Assembly (NCBI GenBank): GCA_022771205.1
Contig: JALFCF010000003.1
Span: 64,269 to 128,268, forward strand
Source of the DNA: Mycoplasmatota bacterium
GTDB lineage: Bacteria; Bacillota_I; Bacilli_A; RF39; UBA660
DNA length: 64,000 bases
Reading direction: 5' to 3'
Numbering within the stretch: position 1 is the stretch's first letter; each line of letters opens with the position of its first letter. The notes under the pieces are model-generated. The model worked only from the letters and a program-made list of their open reading frames with translations, did no database searches and had not been told where the DNA came from. Shown here piece after piece: positions 18,401 through 26,930 of the stretch. A program made the position numbers and the translations under genes.

Positions 18401-20245
18401 ATAAGACCAGAGTACATTGAAGTACAACTTTATGCTAATGACAATAAGACAGGTTCTCCAGTACAGTTAAATGAAAGTAACCAATGGACATATACTTTTG
18501 CCAATCTTGATAAAAATCAAGCTGGAAAAGAGATAAAATATACTGTAGAAGAAGTAAATGTTCCAAATGGATACACTGTATCTTATAAAGATGATACATT
18601 TACAATTATCAATACTCACTATGCAGATACTATGGATATTCCAGTACAAAAAGTTTGGTTGGATGAAAATAATCTAGAAGGATTTAGACCGAATTCAATT
18701 ACTGTAGAGTTACATGAGAAAGGTTCACAAACAGTAGTAGATACTATTACTTTAGATGCAAGAAGAAATTGGAAGGGCACTTTCCACGATGTAGCTGTAA
18801 ATAAAAATGGTCAAAAAATTGAATATGAAGTAAAAGAAGTAAATGTTCCAGAAACATACAAAGTGTCTTATAGTAAAGACGGAAATACTTTTGTTATTAC
18901 AAATGAAAGAAATATTGAAACTATAGAAAAAACTGTAACTAAAGTTTGGAATGACAATAATAACCAGGATGGAATTAGAGCTAATAGTATTAAAGTTCAA
19001 CTATATCAAAATGGTGTAGCCTACGGTGACGAAATAACTTTATCTGATTCTAACACTTGGACATACCACTTTACTAACTTACCAAAGTATAAAGATGGAA
19101 AGCTAGCCAATTATACAGTACAAGAACTTAGTGAGATAGCAGGATACTATACAACATATAGTGAAGATACTTTTACAATTACAAATACCCACACTCCAGA
19201 GACTACTAATATTCAAGTGAAAAAAATTTGGGATGATAACAATAATCAAGATGGCATTAGACCAAATGAAGTAATCATACTTTTATTAGCTAATGGAGAA
19301 GTAAGGGATAATATTACATTAACTAAAGATAATTGGTCTGGAAGCTTTGAAAATGTTCCAGTATATCAAAATGGAAAAAAGATTATATATACAGTTAGAG
19401 AACAAGATGTACCAACTGGATATAGTGTAGTGTATGGAAATGATCAAGACGGTGTCTTTACTGTTACTAATGTACATACTCCAGAAAAAACTTCTGTAGT
19501 AGCAGAAAAAGTATGGAATGATATGAATAATAAAGATAATCTTCGCTCTGACTATATTACAGTTAATTTACTCGCTAATGGAAAAGTAATAAAAACAATT
19601 TATTTAAGTAACGACAATAATTGGCAAGAACAAATTAATGGACTAGATAAATATTTTAATGGGGAGTTAATTGAATATACATTATCAGAAATATCAAAAA
19701 TAGCAGGCTATGAAACAACCTATAGTAGTGATACATTTACAATTGTTAACAACCATAAAATTATATCAGTAACCAAAGAGGTAGATAAAAAACAAGCAAA
19801 ACCAGGAGAAATCTTAACTTATACAATCACAGTATCTAATGACGGTGATGTTGATGCAGAAAATATTGTTGTAGTAGATAAATTAAATGAAAATTTAGAA
19901 TTTATTTCTAGCACAGAAGGAATTTATGATTCAAGTACTCACACTGTAACTTATAATATTAATTCTTTACTTGCTGGAGATAAAAAAATATTTATTCTTA
20001 CAGTAAAAATAAATGAGAATGTAAAAGAAGATACTTATATTGGAAATGTAGCTTTAGTTTTAGGTGATGATGGGGAAGATGTACCTTCTAACGAGGTAAT
20101 AACTAAGGTAGAAGTACCACCAACAGACGAAGCTTTTGAAAATCCAGAAACATCTGATGATATTAGCATAATTTTACTAACAGGAATATTAAATACAATG
20201 ATGTTTGGTTATCTTATTATAAGAAAAAGATTAAGAAACGCCTAA
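15404..20245 (+). CDS. vWA / Cna-B repeat surface protein with NPETS sorting signal
   Basis: A 1613-residue wall-anchored surface protein, likely an adhesin or pilus-like stalk. In order: basic signal peptide (about residues 1-40), a von Willebrand A domain with the MIDAS motif DISGS near 115, nine Cna-B repeats of about 85-95 residues (about 600-1450), a DUF11-type domain (about 1454-1550), then NPETSD (about 1579-1584), a hydrophobic helix and a basic tail RKRLRNA. Most repeats open with a Lys-x-Trp strand and DNNNQDGIRP-like loop. Cna-B repeats usually form Lys-Asn isopeptide bonds and act as rigid spacers. AAAGGAAGAG precedes the ATG. The adjacent sortase B is the likely anchoring enzyme. 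Confidence 0.95.
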   Translation: MKAVKLKRRLKGFAKKASYLALATVTFFTQFNLPLFISALSSDVHYDISSVADPDTQHIENDYTGDPQDDGKIWTDKTVTHIDEDLFDITLSAVGQSFETKSVVSDAKSVDVVFVLDISGSMEDNGRYISMTSAVNQAIGTIMKANAKNRIGIVTFSGDSSTLLPLDSYHTTDNSTNYLKHGTKGMYFKTPYIATSDVIRDSNNQRENGNVEVVGGTYTQKGMDAAKDMLEGTSDTKDRVPVVILLSDGIPTYATSKYDNVGSSEYNLGNGQTNSYTGDTGYYTILTGMDSKEKIEAHYNTESKYYTIGLDIVNNFGKVVLNPTRDNINQLSNKGKEGDLKNKLMFSPYDYNYTNKGYAGNMTGEELNSILEEITSDIISGTSSPLGSSDNRTMIFTDTLGKGVEVKEAPKVLFDGKEYVSTSTNKTENYTEYVYNYAVINSSNEEANLSDLRVRVHNNNGKQTIEFQIPKTLFPFLNRDKNNPETSVNPIRLITRVGLSDEAVKIARTGDVFYTNDLTDEARVTFSPARDNPYYYEDVVYNDDGTVASSTPKYDNKSLEKSENLTGTSNTYYSTNFNHETGVVTTKLGNNGKMVLIDPQETTEKTVYKDWQDGDNQDGLRTPIEVELYANGAATGKKATLTEENDWQYTFENLKKYTNNQEIVYTVRELTHIDGYETTYSEDHLTIINKHEVETINKTVTKIWQDNNNQDGIRPTSVSVQLYANGTPEGTPVTLSERNNWQYTFENLDKNANGKPISYTVEEISNIEGYTSEVATTQSGNFKITNTHTTEKIAKTAIKKWDDRNDQDGIRPRSIEVELYANGKATGKKATLSTNNNWRYTFSNLERNDNGKAIEYSIVELTDVSGYTSSYEDGDMMTIINKHTPEVTQINVEKKWDDKNNQDGIRPSQITITLLANGETKATRVITAKDNWKTSFTNLPKNASGKEIKYTVTENPIEGYTLSSTVKHDNTITLTNSYTPEVTSKTVTKEWKDNNNQDGIRPEYIEVQLYANDNKTGSPVQLNESNQWTYTFANLDKNQAGKEIKYTVEEVNVPNGYTVSYKDDTFTIINTHYADTMDIPVQKVWLDENNLEGFRPNSITVELHEKGSQTVVDTITLDARRNWKGTFHDVAVNKNGQKIEYEVKEVNVPETYKVSYSKDGNTFVITNERNIETIEKTVTKVWNDNNNQDGIRANSIKVQLYQNGVAYGDEITLSDSNTWTYHFTNLPKYKDGKLANYTVQELSEIAGYYTTYSEDTFTITNTHTPETTNIQVKKIWDDNNNQDGIRPNEVIILLLANGEVRDNITLTKDNWSGSFENVPVYQNGKKIIYTVREQDVPTGYSVVYGNDQDGVFTVTNVHTPEKTSVVAEKVWNDMNNKDNLRSDYITVNLLANGKVIKTIYLSNDNNWQEQINGLDKYFNGELIEYTLSEISKIAGYETTYSSDTFTIVNNHKIISVTKEVDKKQAKPGEILTYTITVSNDGDVDAENIVVVDKLNENLEFISSTEGIYDSSTHTVTYNINSLLAGDKKIFILTVKINENVKEDTYIGNVALVLGDDGEDVPSNEVITKVEVPPTDEAFENPETSDDISIILLTGILNTMMFGYLIIRKRLRNA
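17220..19755 (+). repeat. nine tandem Cna-B coding repeats
   Basis: Coding repeats of about 255-290 bp, each starting with a variant of AAA-x-TGG-GAT...AATAATCAAGATGG. Divergence between copies is high enough that there are no perfect long DNA repeats, but repeats 2, 5, 7 and 8 are the most alike. Repeats 6 and 9 are the most diverged (NLEGFRP, NKDNLRS). Confidence 0.85.
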
Positions 20246-20248
20246 TAG

Positions 20249-20280
20249 AAAGCTCATTCAAATAATGGATGAGCTTTTTT
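20249..20280 (+). terminator. intrinsic terminator of the surface protein gene
   Basis: AAAGCTCATTC / GGATGAGCTTT stem (one G-U) followed by T6. Confidence 0.85.
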
Positions 20281-20285
20281 ATTTA

Positions 20286-20821
20286 AAGTTTATTAATTAT
20301 ATAAAAGTAGTAGATGAAGTGGGTGGTATTACATACTGTTATGATCAAGCTTTCACTACAACACATGCCTTAATATTAAATGATTACAACGACTATGGTA
20401 AGAAAAAATTATATGTAAAAAAAGATGTCAAGAATTAAATGGTATCGAAACTCTTACTGTTGCTCGTGAAAGAAATGCTTTTGTCGGAAGAGATAGAATG
20501 AGACAAAAGAATTGTCAAAAAATTATCATTGCTATTTTTGATAAATTAAAAAGTACTAATTTGATTACAAATTATAATAAAATACTAGAAGCATTAGGGG
20601 ATACTTACTCAACAAACATTCCAAAAGAATTGATAACAAATATTGCAAAAGATACAATGGATGGAGCGGAATGGAAATTTATTACTCAATCAGTTGACGG
20701 TTCTGATAAATGGGATGCAGATATTGCAATATTAAATGATAAGGGTTATGCAATGATTCCAAATACAGATGATGTAGTAAATGCAACAAACAAAATGAAT
20801 GAAATTTTAAATAAAAAATAG
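20286..20821 (+). pseudogene. LytR-CpsA-Psr (LCP) family C-terminal remnant with a frameshift
   Basis: The sequence after the terminator reads KFINYIKVVDEVGG in one frame, then, after TAA 20437-20439, continues in another as KRCQELNGIETLTVARERNAF and RQKNCQKIIIAIFDKL. The GG-I, L-G-x-E-x-L and R-E-R ... R-Q motifs are those of LCP phosphotransferases that attach wall polymers to peptidoglycan. The N-terminal half and signal anchor are missing. One extra A in the A7 run at 20417-20423 would join the two frames. The track ORF at 20498 is just its tail. Likely a decayed 5'-deleted copy next to the surface protein locus. Confidence 0.72.
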
Positions 20822-20845
20822 GAAAAAATTCTTCTATTTTTTTTA
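20813..20845 (+). terminator. intrinsic terminator
   Basis: AAAAAATAG / CTATTTTTT stem with long T-run after the LCP remnant. Confidence 0.7.
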
Positions 20846-20854
20846 TATTATATA

Positions 20855-20883
20855 TTTACATATATTAACACATATGTTAATAT
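20855..20883 (+). promoter_or_regulatory. toxin-antitoxin promoter with overlapping palindromic operator
   Basis: TTTACA, 17-bp spacer and TAATAT form a promoter. A perfect inverted repeat, ATATTAACA-CATA-TGTTAATAT (20862-20883), covers the spacer and the -10 box. This arrangement is typical of type II toxin-antitoxin operons repressed by their own HTH antitoxin. Confidence 0.68.
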
Positions 20884-20931
20884 AGAGATGAGTATGAAAT
20901 GGAGGTGGATGAGTAGGAGAGGAGTGAAAAA

Positions 20932-21270
20932 ATGAATATAATATATACAAAAAGCTATGACAATACGGTAAAGAAATTAAAACGCCGCAAAAAGGAATGT
21001 GATAATTTAGAAGATATAAAGAGCAAGATTACGAATCACAATACATTTAAAGAAATAGAAATGAATCCAATTATGACGACAATTTACGATTTTGAAGCGT
21101 TGAAATATCAAAATAGTGGATTTTGGTCTTTTAATTTAGAAAAACATGGTGGAGTAATAAGATTAATAGTAATGCCATCAGACAAAGAAGACGAAATTAT
21201 TTTTGTATATATAAGTTATGATCATTATAAAGATTTTACTCCTGATAGACTCAAATTTTATGATGAATAA
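20932..21270 (+). CDS. HigB/RelE-like type II toxin
   Basis: A 112-residue protein with the size and pattern of RelE-superfamily mRNA interferases: an N-terminal amphipathic helix (YDNTVKKLKRRKKE), a helix-turn, then strands (GFWSFNLEKHGGVIRLIVMP, IIFVYISYDHY). The family cleaves mRNA on the ribosome. It is followed, with an 11-nt overlap, by an HTH-metalloprotease protein, as in HigBA modules whose antitoxin has an ImmA/IrrE domain. AGGAGAGGAG precedes the ATG. Catalytic residues in this family vary, so the assignment rests on fold pattern plus context. Confidence 0.7.
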   Translation: MNIIYTKSYDNTVKKLKRRKKECDNLEDIKSKITNHNTFKEIEMNPIMTTIYDFEALKYQNSGFWSFNLEKHGGVIRLIVMPSDKEDEIIFVYISYDHYKDFTPDRLKFYDE

Positions 21271-22291
21271 ATTTGGTAAAGAACTAGGCGAATTTTTAGA
21301 ATGTAAAAATATAAGTATAAAAGAATTTGCAGATAGAATTAATACAACCTCTAAAAACTTAATTGATATCATAAAAGGGAATATAGAATTATCCCAAAAT
21401 ATGATTTACAATATTTCTTTCATTACTGATATTCCAGTAAATTATATAGAAAATGTAGAAAAAAATTATAAAATGGATAAAACAATAAATCTTTATTTAG
21501 AAGAAAATAATTTAACAATAAGAAAGTATATTAATAAATTTAATTATAAAGAACTATCTGATAAATATCATGTAGTATATAGAGATTGTAGAAATGATTA
21601 TTCAATTGCAAAAGATATATTAAAATATTTAAGAATTACAAATCCTAATACTTTAACAAAAGAAAATAATGTAATTTTTTATAAAAGTAAAAATGATAAA
21701 CCAGAATTATTAGCATTATGGTTAGAAAGATGCAATAGAATTATAGAAAATCAAAAAGTAGAAGAATATAATAAGGAAAATATTAATATTTTAGTAAAAT
21801 TTATAAAATCAGAAGCTAGTACTAATAGTTTTAATGAAGAAAAATTAATAAAAGAATTTAATAAAAATGGAATATTTTTAGCCATAGAAGATGATTTAAA
21901 AGGTACTAAAGTAAGAGGCGCATTTAAAGTATTAAATGATAAACCAGCAATCTTTCTAACTAAAAAACATAAAAGATACGCTGATATCTACTTTGCATTA
22001 TTACATGAGCTTGCTCATTGTAAAAGTGATTTTAATAGGGCTAAAAGCGGTAGTATTATTGCTTTAAACGATGAAACGGAAACAGAAGATTATGAAATAA
22101 AAGCAGATAAACAGGCTTTAAATTGGATGATTGATGATAAATTGTATGATAATATAAAAATAAATTGTAATAATATAGAAAACTATAATATTGTAAAATC
22201 ATTTTTTGTATATCGCCTAGCAAAAGATAAAATAATTAATTATAGTAATGAATTATATCAAAAATATAATCCATTAATAGATAAAGAATAA
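21260..22291 (+). CDS. HTH plus ImmA/IrrE metallopeptidase domain protein (antitoxin-like)
   Basis: About 343 residues. An XRE-type helix-turn-helix occupies about residues 10-65 (ISIKEFADRINTTSKNLIDIIKG). A zinc-peptidase domain of the ImmA/IrrE (DUF955) type follows around 235-290, with HELAHCKSD (HExxH) and a downstream Glu-rich EIKADKQALNWM as the third-ligand region. ATG 21260 or 21263 overlaps the toxin stop; the track start at 21218 lacks support. It likely represses the operon through the upstream palindrome, neutralises the toxin, and may be proteolytically regulated. Such proteins also occur as phage-repressor cleaving factors, the main alternative. Confidence 0.82.
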   Translation: MMNKFGKELGEFLECKNISIKEFADRINTTSKNLIDIIKGNIELSQNMIYNISFITDIPVNYIENVEKNYKMDKTINLYLEENNLTIRKYINKFNYKELSDKYHVVYRDCRNDYSIAKDILKYLRITNPNTLTKENNVIFYKSKNDKPELLALWLERCNRIIENQKVEEYNKENINILVKFIKSEASTNSFNEEKLIKEFNKNGIFLAIEDDLKGTKVRGAFKVLNDKPAIFLTKKHKRYADIYFALLHELAHCKSDFNRAKSGSIIALNDETETEDYEIKADKQALNWMIDDKLYDNIKINCNNIENYNIVKSFFVYRLAKDKIINYSNELYQKYNPLIDKE

Positions 22292-22313
22292 AATTATAAA
22301 GTACTAAGAATCA

Positions 22314-22350
22314 GACTATTAACAATAAAACTAGTTGATAGTCTTTTTAT
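22314..22350 (+). terminator. intrinsic terminator of the toxin-antitoxin operon
   Basis: GACTATTAAC / GTTGATAGTC stem (one G-U) with a 10-nt loop followed by T5. Confidence 0.75.
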
Positions 22351-22365
22351 TATCTAAAGAAAATG

Positions 22366-22394
22366 TTGAATATTCAAAAAGAAGCAATTATAAT
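22366..22394 (+). promoter_or_regulatory. promoter of the large NTPase gene
   Basis: TTGAAT, 17-bp spacer, TATAAT, ending 17 nt before ATG 22412, with GAGGTG as the ribosome site. It gives the NTPase its own promoter, separate from the toxin-antitoxin operon. Confidence 0.72.
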
Positions 22395-22411
22395 AAATCC
22401 GAGGTGTTATT

Positions 22412-25400
22412 ATGAAAAAGAAAAAAGTAGTAGTAAACGATATTCAGAAGGATTGCCATGATATTATCTCGCTAGCGCCTAAATATGATGAAGATATTAA
22501 ACAATATGAAGACATAATAACTTCTGCATTATCAGAATTAGAACATCCTAAAACAAAAAAGAAAAAAAATAAAAATATCGCAATTACAGGAATTTATGGA
22601 GCAGGCAAAAGTACAGTAATCCGAAGTTATTTTAATTTGAAAGAAGAAGACGTATGTTACGTTACCTTGGGATATTATAGTAGTAAGGAAGATACTAATA
22701 TAGTAGAAGAAACTATTGAAGAAGTAAAACAAGATAAAAAAGAAGTGGAATCAAAGACTATTAAAAAGAAAGTTTATACTGATGATGAAATAGAAAAGGG
22801 TATTCTTCAACAAATTCTATATTCCAAAAGACCAGGAATAATATCCCATTCCAGATTTTCTAGAATAGATAAGTTTGAAGATTTATGTAGTGAACTTCTT
22901 TTTTCGTTTACAGCTGCTTTTTTTATAGTACTACTGATCAATTGGTTCTATTCGTATATATCGAATAACAATTTTATATCATTGCTATCTAAACTATCAT
23001 TTTGGATTACATTAATACTATCCACAATTTTTGGTGGTGTTCTAATCCTAATGATTTTAAGAGGACTATTGAAAATAAATAAATTTACATTCCATAATTT
23101 AGAAATAGGAAAAAATAAAAATGACGAATCTGTATTAAATAATAATATAGATGAATTGCTTCACTTTTTCTTATATAACAAAGAAAGTATTGTGGTTTTT
23201 GAAGACTTAGATCGTTTACCCAATGCGATAGAAGTATTCTCAAAATTAAAAGAAATAAATGCAATTTTAAATTCATCTATAGAAAACAAAACAATTCAAT
23301 TTATTTATGTTACTGGTGATAGTATATTTAAAAATGGAGAAGATAGAACTAAGTTTTTTGATATAATAATACCAATTGTTCCACTAGTAAGTAATATGAA
23401 TGCCAAAAGTTATTTATTATCAAAGAAGATTGATATATTTTCAGATATAGAAGAAGCAAATATAAAGACAGTTAGCAAATATATAAAAGATTATAGACAA
23501 GCAAATGATATCATTAATGAATATAGAATATACTTAAATAATTATATGGAAAGAATAGACAGTGGTTATAATAATAATTTACTCCTTCAAGATAAGAATC
23601 AGTTGTTTTATTTAATAGCATATAAAGTCTTGTATCCATATAATTTTAGTCGTCTATTTGATGATAGAAGAAGTAATGTAATTGATTGTGTAATTTTTGT
23701 TTATTATAATGATACTGAAGAATTTTTAACCAATAAATTAAAAGAAATTGAAGACCCAATAATCATAGAAATGAAAAGTATAGGAAAAGAAATTGAAGAA
23801 AAATCTAAAAAACTTTATTTTGATGGTAAAGAAATAAATCTAAATTTATCTAATCCAACTCAAACTGATGTGAATAAATTTACACTTAAGTTTACGCAAA
23901 ACAAGCCTTTATATTTGGTAAATCTAAATAAAGAAAAAGAAATTATTGAAGAAAAAAAATTATACACGGATTATCAAAAATGGAATTCAAAACTTATTGA
24001 TTATAGATTAAATGAAAAAATTTCAATAATAAATGAAAAAATTACACATTATGAAAACGAAAATAATATTAAGTTTAATGATTTTGAAAAAGAATTGATA
24101 GAAAATAATGTGATAAACGAAAATTATAAAAGATTGTTAACCTATAATTTTGAATCTCTATTAAATCTATCTGATGAAAGATATGTAGAAGAATTGCCAG
24201 TAGGAAATTATATTGATTCTAAATATAAGTTGATAGATGTAAAAAAGGTATATAAAAACTTAACAGATAAAAGTTTTACTTATAACAAAATTTGCGTAGA
24301 TGATTTATTTATGTATATGAATGAAAATAATATAGCAGACGCAGCCTATAAAATGAGAATATTTTTGGAGAATATGAATGACTATAGATTTCAATATATT
24401 TTAAAATTTACTTTAAGCAATGCGAAGAATAGTATAATTAGAAAAAATCCAGAACTAATAAATTATTTATGGGACTATGCAGAGGGATTGAATGTTTCAG
24501 GTGAATTGATAATAAAATTAATAATATTTACTTTGCAATATTGTAAGACGGAAGAAATAGATGACAAAAGTCACTTTTATATTTGTATAAATACCCTCGA
24601 ACATTTAGATGATATATTCGAAGAAAATTTAGATAATATTCAAAGCGGATTATTAAACACATTAGTAAAATTTAATAGGGAATGTGAATATAATCCTATG
24701 AATATAAATTTTCTTAATTTTATTTATGAAAATAAAAGGTTTTATGGAAATATAGAATTAATAATTGCTATTATAAAATCAAGAGGTATTTCAGTTAACA
24801 ATAAAAATTTTATGACAATAGTTTATAATAACAAAGAAGAGCTATATAATTTATATGAATATATAGGACCTTTATTTAAAAAGTTTTTTGAAGAATGTAT
24901 AGACCAAATAATATCATTAGAAAATAGTGATGAAGTAATACAAGATATTCTATCAAGCCAAATTGCTTCAATAGAACAAAAAAGGCGATATCTAAACTAC
25001 GAAAAAGGTAAAATTCATAATTTGACAACAATCGATTATATATTTTTACCATATATAGTAAAAAACAATATATATGAGCTTAATTGGGAGAATTTATTAT
25101 ATATATTAAATGGTAATTATGATAAATATAATGAATTAAATATTTTAGAAAAAACATTTAAAGTTTTACAAGACAACATAAGAAAATTAGTTGTTGAGCC
25201 CTTGTCTGACTCAAAAAAGATTATATTAACAGATATAGTTTTAAATAAAGTCGGTACAGAGACTTCAGAAGCAAAAGAAGTATATCTATCAAACAAAGAT
25301 TTAGTAGTATGCTTGATAAATAATTCATATTTAATAACAGATAATGTTAGCACAGCAGCTCAAATATATAAATTCCAGTTTGAAATAGAAAAGAAACAGA

Positions 25401-25720
25401 TAAACCAATTTTTAAAGAATAGTTTTAAGTATTTTAAGGATAATATTTCTAATAATATTGATGAGAGGTTATTAGAAGATATATTGAGCATTAATCTTTC
25501 AAGACAAAAAAGATTAGATTTTTATCTAAATTATCAACATATATATAATGACAATATAAATAAAAAATTATTTAAAATATTAATAGATGGAGAAAATTTA
25601 AAAATATCAAATAAAAATTTAATAAATATTTTAAGTAGATTTGAATACAAAGAGTACTTTGAAATATCAGAAAAATATCATGATACTAACAAAATAAGCG
25701 ACGAAAATTATAAAGAATAA
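22412..25720 (+). CDS. YobI/KAP-like P-loop NTPase with two membrane helices
   Basis: A 1102-residue protein. Walker A is GIYGAGKS near residues 58-65. An insert with acidic-basic repeats follows, then two hydrophobic helices (about 165-190 and 200-225), then a Walker B-type stretch VVFEDLDRLPN and the sensor-like FIYVTGDSIF. This layout matches the YobI-like branch of KAP P-loop NTPases: membrane-inserted STAND-like ATPases. The remaining ~700 residues are helical and unrecognised. Such proteins are often found in defence islands, and here it follows a toxin-antitoxin pair. Anti-phage function is inference. Confidence 0.75.
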   Translation: MKKKKVVVNDIQKDCHDIISLAPKYDEDIKQYEDIITSALSELEHPKTKKKKNKNIAITGIYGAGKSTVIRSYFNLKEEDVCYVTLGYYSSKEDTNIVEETIEEVKQDKKEVESKTIKKKVYTDDEIEKGILQQILYSKRPGIISHSRFSRIDKFEDLCSELLFSFTAAFFIVLLINWFYSYISNNNFISLLSKLSFWITLILSTIFGGVLILMILRGLLKINKFTFHNLEIGKNKNDESVLNNNIDELLHFFLYNKESIVVFEDLDRLPNAIEVFSKLKEINAILNSSIENKTIQFIYVTGDSIFKNGEDRTKFFDIIIPIVPLVSNMNAKSYLLSKKIDIFSDIEEANIKTVSKYIKDYRQANDIINEYRIYLNNYMERIDSGYNNNLLLQDKNQLFYLIAYKVLYPYNFSRLFDDRRSNVIDCVIFVYYNDTEEFLTNKLKEIEDPIIIEMKSIGKEIEEKSKKLYFDGKEINLNLSNPTQTDVNKFTLKFTQNKPLYLVNLNKEKEIIEEKKLYTDYQKWNSKLIDYRLNEKISIINEKITHYENENNIKFNDFEKELIENNVINENYKRLLTYNFESLLNLSDERYVEELPVGNYIDSKYKLIDVKKVYKNLTDKSFTYNKICVDDLFMYMNENNIADAAYKMRIFLENMNDYRFQYILKFTLSNAKNSIIRKNPELINYLWDYAEGLNVSGELIIKLIIFTLQYCKTEEIDDKSHFYICINTLEHLDDIFEENLDNIQSGLLNTLVKFNRECEYNPMNINFLNFIYENKRFYGNIELIIAIIKSRGISVNNKNFMTIVYNNKEELYNLYEYIGPLFKKFFEECIDQIISLENSDEVIQDILSSQIASIEQKRRYLNYEKGKIHNLTTIDYIFLPYIVKNNIYELNWENLLYILNGNYDKYNELNILEKTFKVLQDNIRKLVVEPLSDSKKIILTDIVLNKVGTETSEAKEVYLSNKDLVVCLINNSYLITDNVSTAAQIYKFQFEIEKKQINQFLKNSFKYFKDNISNNIDERLLEDILSINLSRQKRLDFYLNYQHIYNDNINKKLFKILIDGENLKISNKNLINILSRFEYKEYFEISEKYHDTNKISDENYKE

Positions 25721-25746
25721 CTGTACAAAATGTACAGTTATTATAT
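25717..25746 (+). terminator. hairpin after the NTPase gene
   Basis: ATAACTGTACA-AAA-TGTACAGTTAT is a perfect 11-bp inverted repeat overlapping the stop codon. The T-run is short and broken (TATTATATT), so it may be a weak terminator or a protein-binding palindrome. Confidence 0.6.
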
Positions 25747-25805
25747 TAATTAAAATGATTATAAATATAATATAAGTGATATACTAATAAAAAGGGGAAG
25801 ATACT

Positions 25806-25910
25806 ATGTGGAAAGGAATAATTGTAGTAATTATTATTATACTAGTATTATTTCTTTTCTGTGCCCTTAAATTAGCAAGTATTTCTGATGATAATGATAA
25901 TAAAAAACAA
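25806..25910 (+). other. small membrane-peptide ORF lacking its own stop
   Basis: From ATG 25806 (behind AAAAGGGGAAG) the frame encodes MWKGIIVVIIIILVLFLF and a short polar tail, a plausible small membrane protein of 30-35 residues. No stop occurs before an intrinsic terminator at 25907-25930, and the frame runs on in phase into the exopolyphosphatase-like gene. The track joins the two as one 350-residue ORF. I treat them as separate because the second gene has its own ribosome site. Confidence 0.4.
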
Positions 25911-25931
25911 ATCTGTTTTACAGATTTTTTA
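25907..25931 (+). terminator. intrinsic terminator inside the joined ORF
   Basis: AAATCTG-TTTTA-CAGATTT followed by T. It separates the small membrane ORF from the downstream gene at the RNA level. Confidence 0.75.
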
Positions 25932-25967
25932 TTTTGTATTATACTGAAAACAAGTATGGAGGAAGTT

Positions 25968-26858
25968 ATGAATAAGACATTTTCAATTATTGAAATAGGT
26001 AGTAATAATACTAAAACACATGTATATGAGAATGATAAAGTTTTATATGATACTACAACGACAATAGAATTTAAAAAGAATTATGCTAAAGAAGGAAAAA
26101 TATTAGAAGAAGATTTAAACAAATTATATAAAGTAATAGAACAAGTTAAAAATTATACAGATAATATTTATTTATATGGATGTAGTATTTTTAGAAAATT
26201 AAGTGAAGAAGAGTTAAATACTATAAACAAAGATTTAAAAGATAAATATAATTTAGAAGTAGAAGTAGTATCTCAAGAAAAAGAGGCAGAGTATACTGCG
26301 TTAGGCTGCTATGATGATATTGATTATAAGGACAATATTTGTATATTTATTGGTGGAGGAGGTTCTATTGAACTTATCTTCGTTAAAAATAAAAAGATTA
26401 TTGATAAAAAATATTATAGTTTTGGAGTAGTAGATATTACTAAGAAATTCCCAAGTTTAAAAGATGATAAACCAACTTGTACATTTGATGAAGTATATAA
26501 CTATATTTCTACTTTGATTACTGATATTAATCAAACTGCAGATGTATTAATATTAGCTGGAGGAGATCACTTATATTGGTATAATAATGCAGAATATAAA
26601 TTAGAAAAAAACACTCTATATGATAGTAATAATCAACCATATATGTTAACTAGAGAACAAAGCGATGAATATGATAAGGATGCTTTAATTACATCATTAA
26701 ATAGAATTAGAAATAATAGTGATAATCCTGTATGGTTTGATGGATCACGTGCAATGAAAGTAATAACTAATTATATTTCTCATAAAGTATCTGCTAAATA
26801 TATAATTCCTACTAGAATAAATATGGAAGATGGATTAAAAGATAGTATAAGTGAATAA
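25968..26858 (+). CDS. Ppx/GppA-like exopolyphosphatase family protein
   Basis: A 296-residue protein of the ASKHA fold family that includes exopolyphosphatase and pppGpp phosphohydrolase. It has the phosphate-1 motif IIEIGSNNTKTHVYE at the start, SQEKEAEYTALG (family S-Q-E-x-E-A-x-x), and the glycine loop FIGGGGSIEL. The length matches the N-terminal two-domain core without the C-terminal HD-like domain of long Ppx enzymes. ATG 25968 has GGAGG 5 nt upstream; the longer track ORF starts at an unrelated small ORF. The substrate (polyphosphate or guanosine pentaphosphate) is not resolvable here. Confidence 0.85.
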   Translation: MNKTFSIIEIGSNNTKTHVYENDKVLYDTTTTIEFKKNYAKEGKILEEDLNKLYKVIEQVKNYTDNIYLYGCSIFRKLSEEELNTINKDLKDKYNLEVEVVSQEKEAEYTALGCYDDIDYKDNICIFIGGGGSIELIFVKNKKIIDKKYYSFGVVDITKKFPSLKDDKPTCTFDEVYNYISTLITDINQTADVLILAGGDHLYWYNNAEYKLEKNTLYDSNNQPYMLTREQSDEYDKDALITSLNRIRNNSDNPVWFDGSRAMKVITNYISHKVSAKYIIPTRINMEDGLKDSISE

Positions 26859-26883
26859 AATAAATAAAATTTAATTTTAATAC

Positions 26884-26912
26884 TTGCGTGACTGCTTAAT
26901 TTATGATATGAT
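26884..26912 (+). promoter_or_regulatory. promoter of the tRNA pair
   Basis: TTGCGT, 17-bp spacer, TATGAT, ending 18 nt before the first tRNA. It would transcribe both tRNAs as one unit. Confidence 0.65.
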
Positions 26913-26930
26913 TAAATGGCAATGGAAAAT

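Noticed and set aside
17220-19755. CRISPR-like or DNA tandem repeats
   Set aside because: The periodicity is 255-290 bp, in frame and divergent; it is explained by Cna-B protein repeats.
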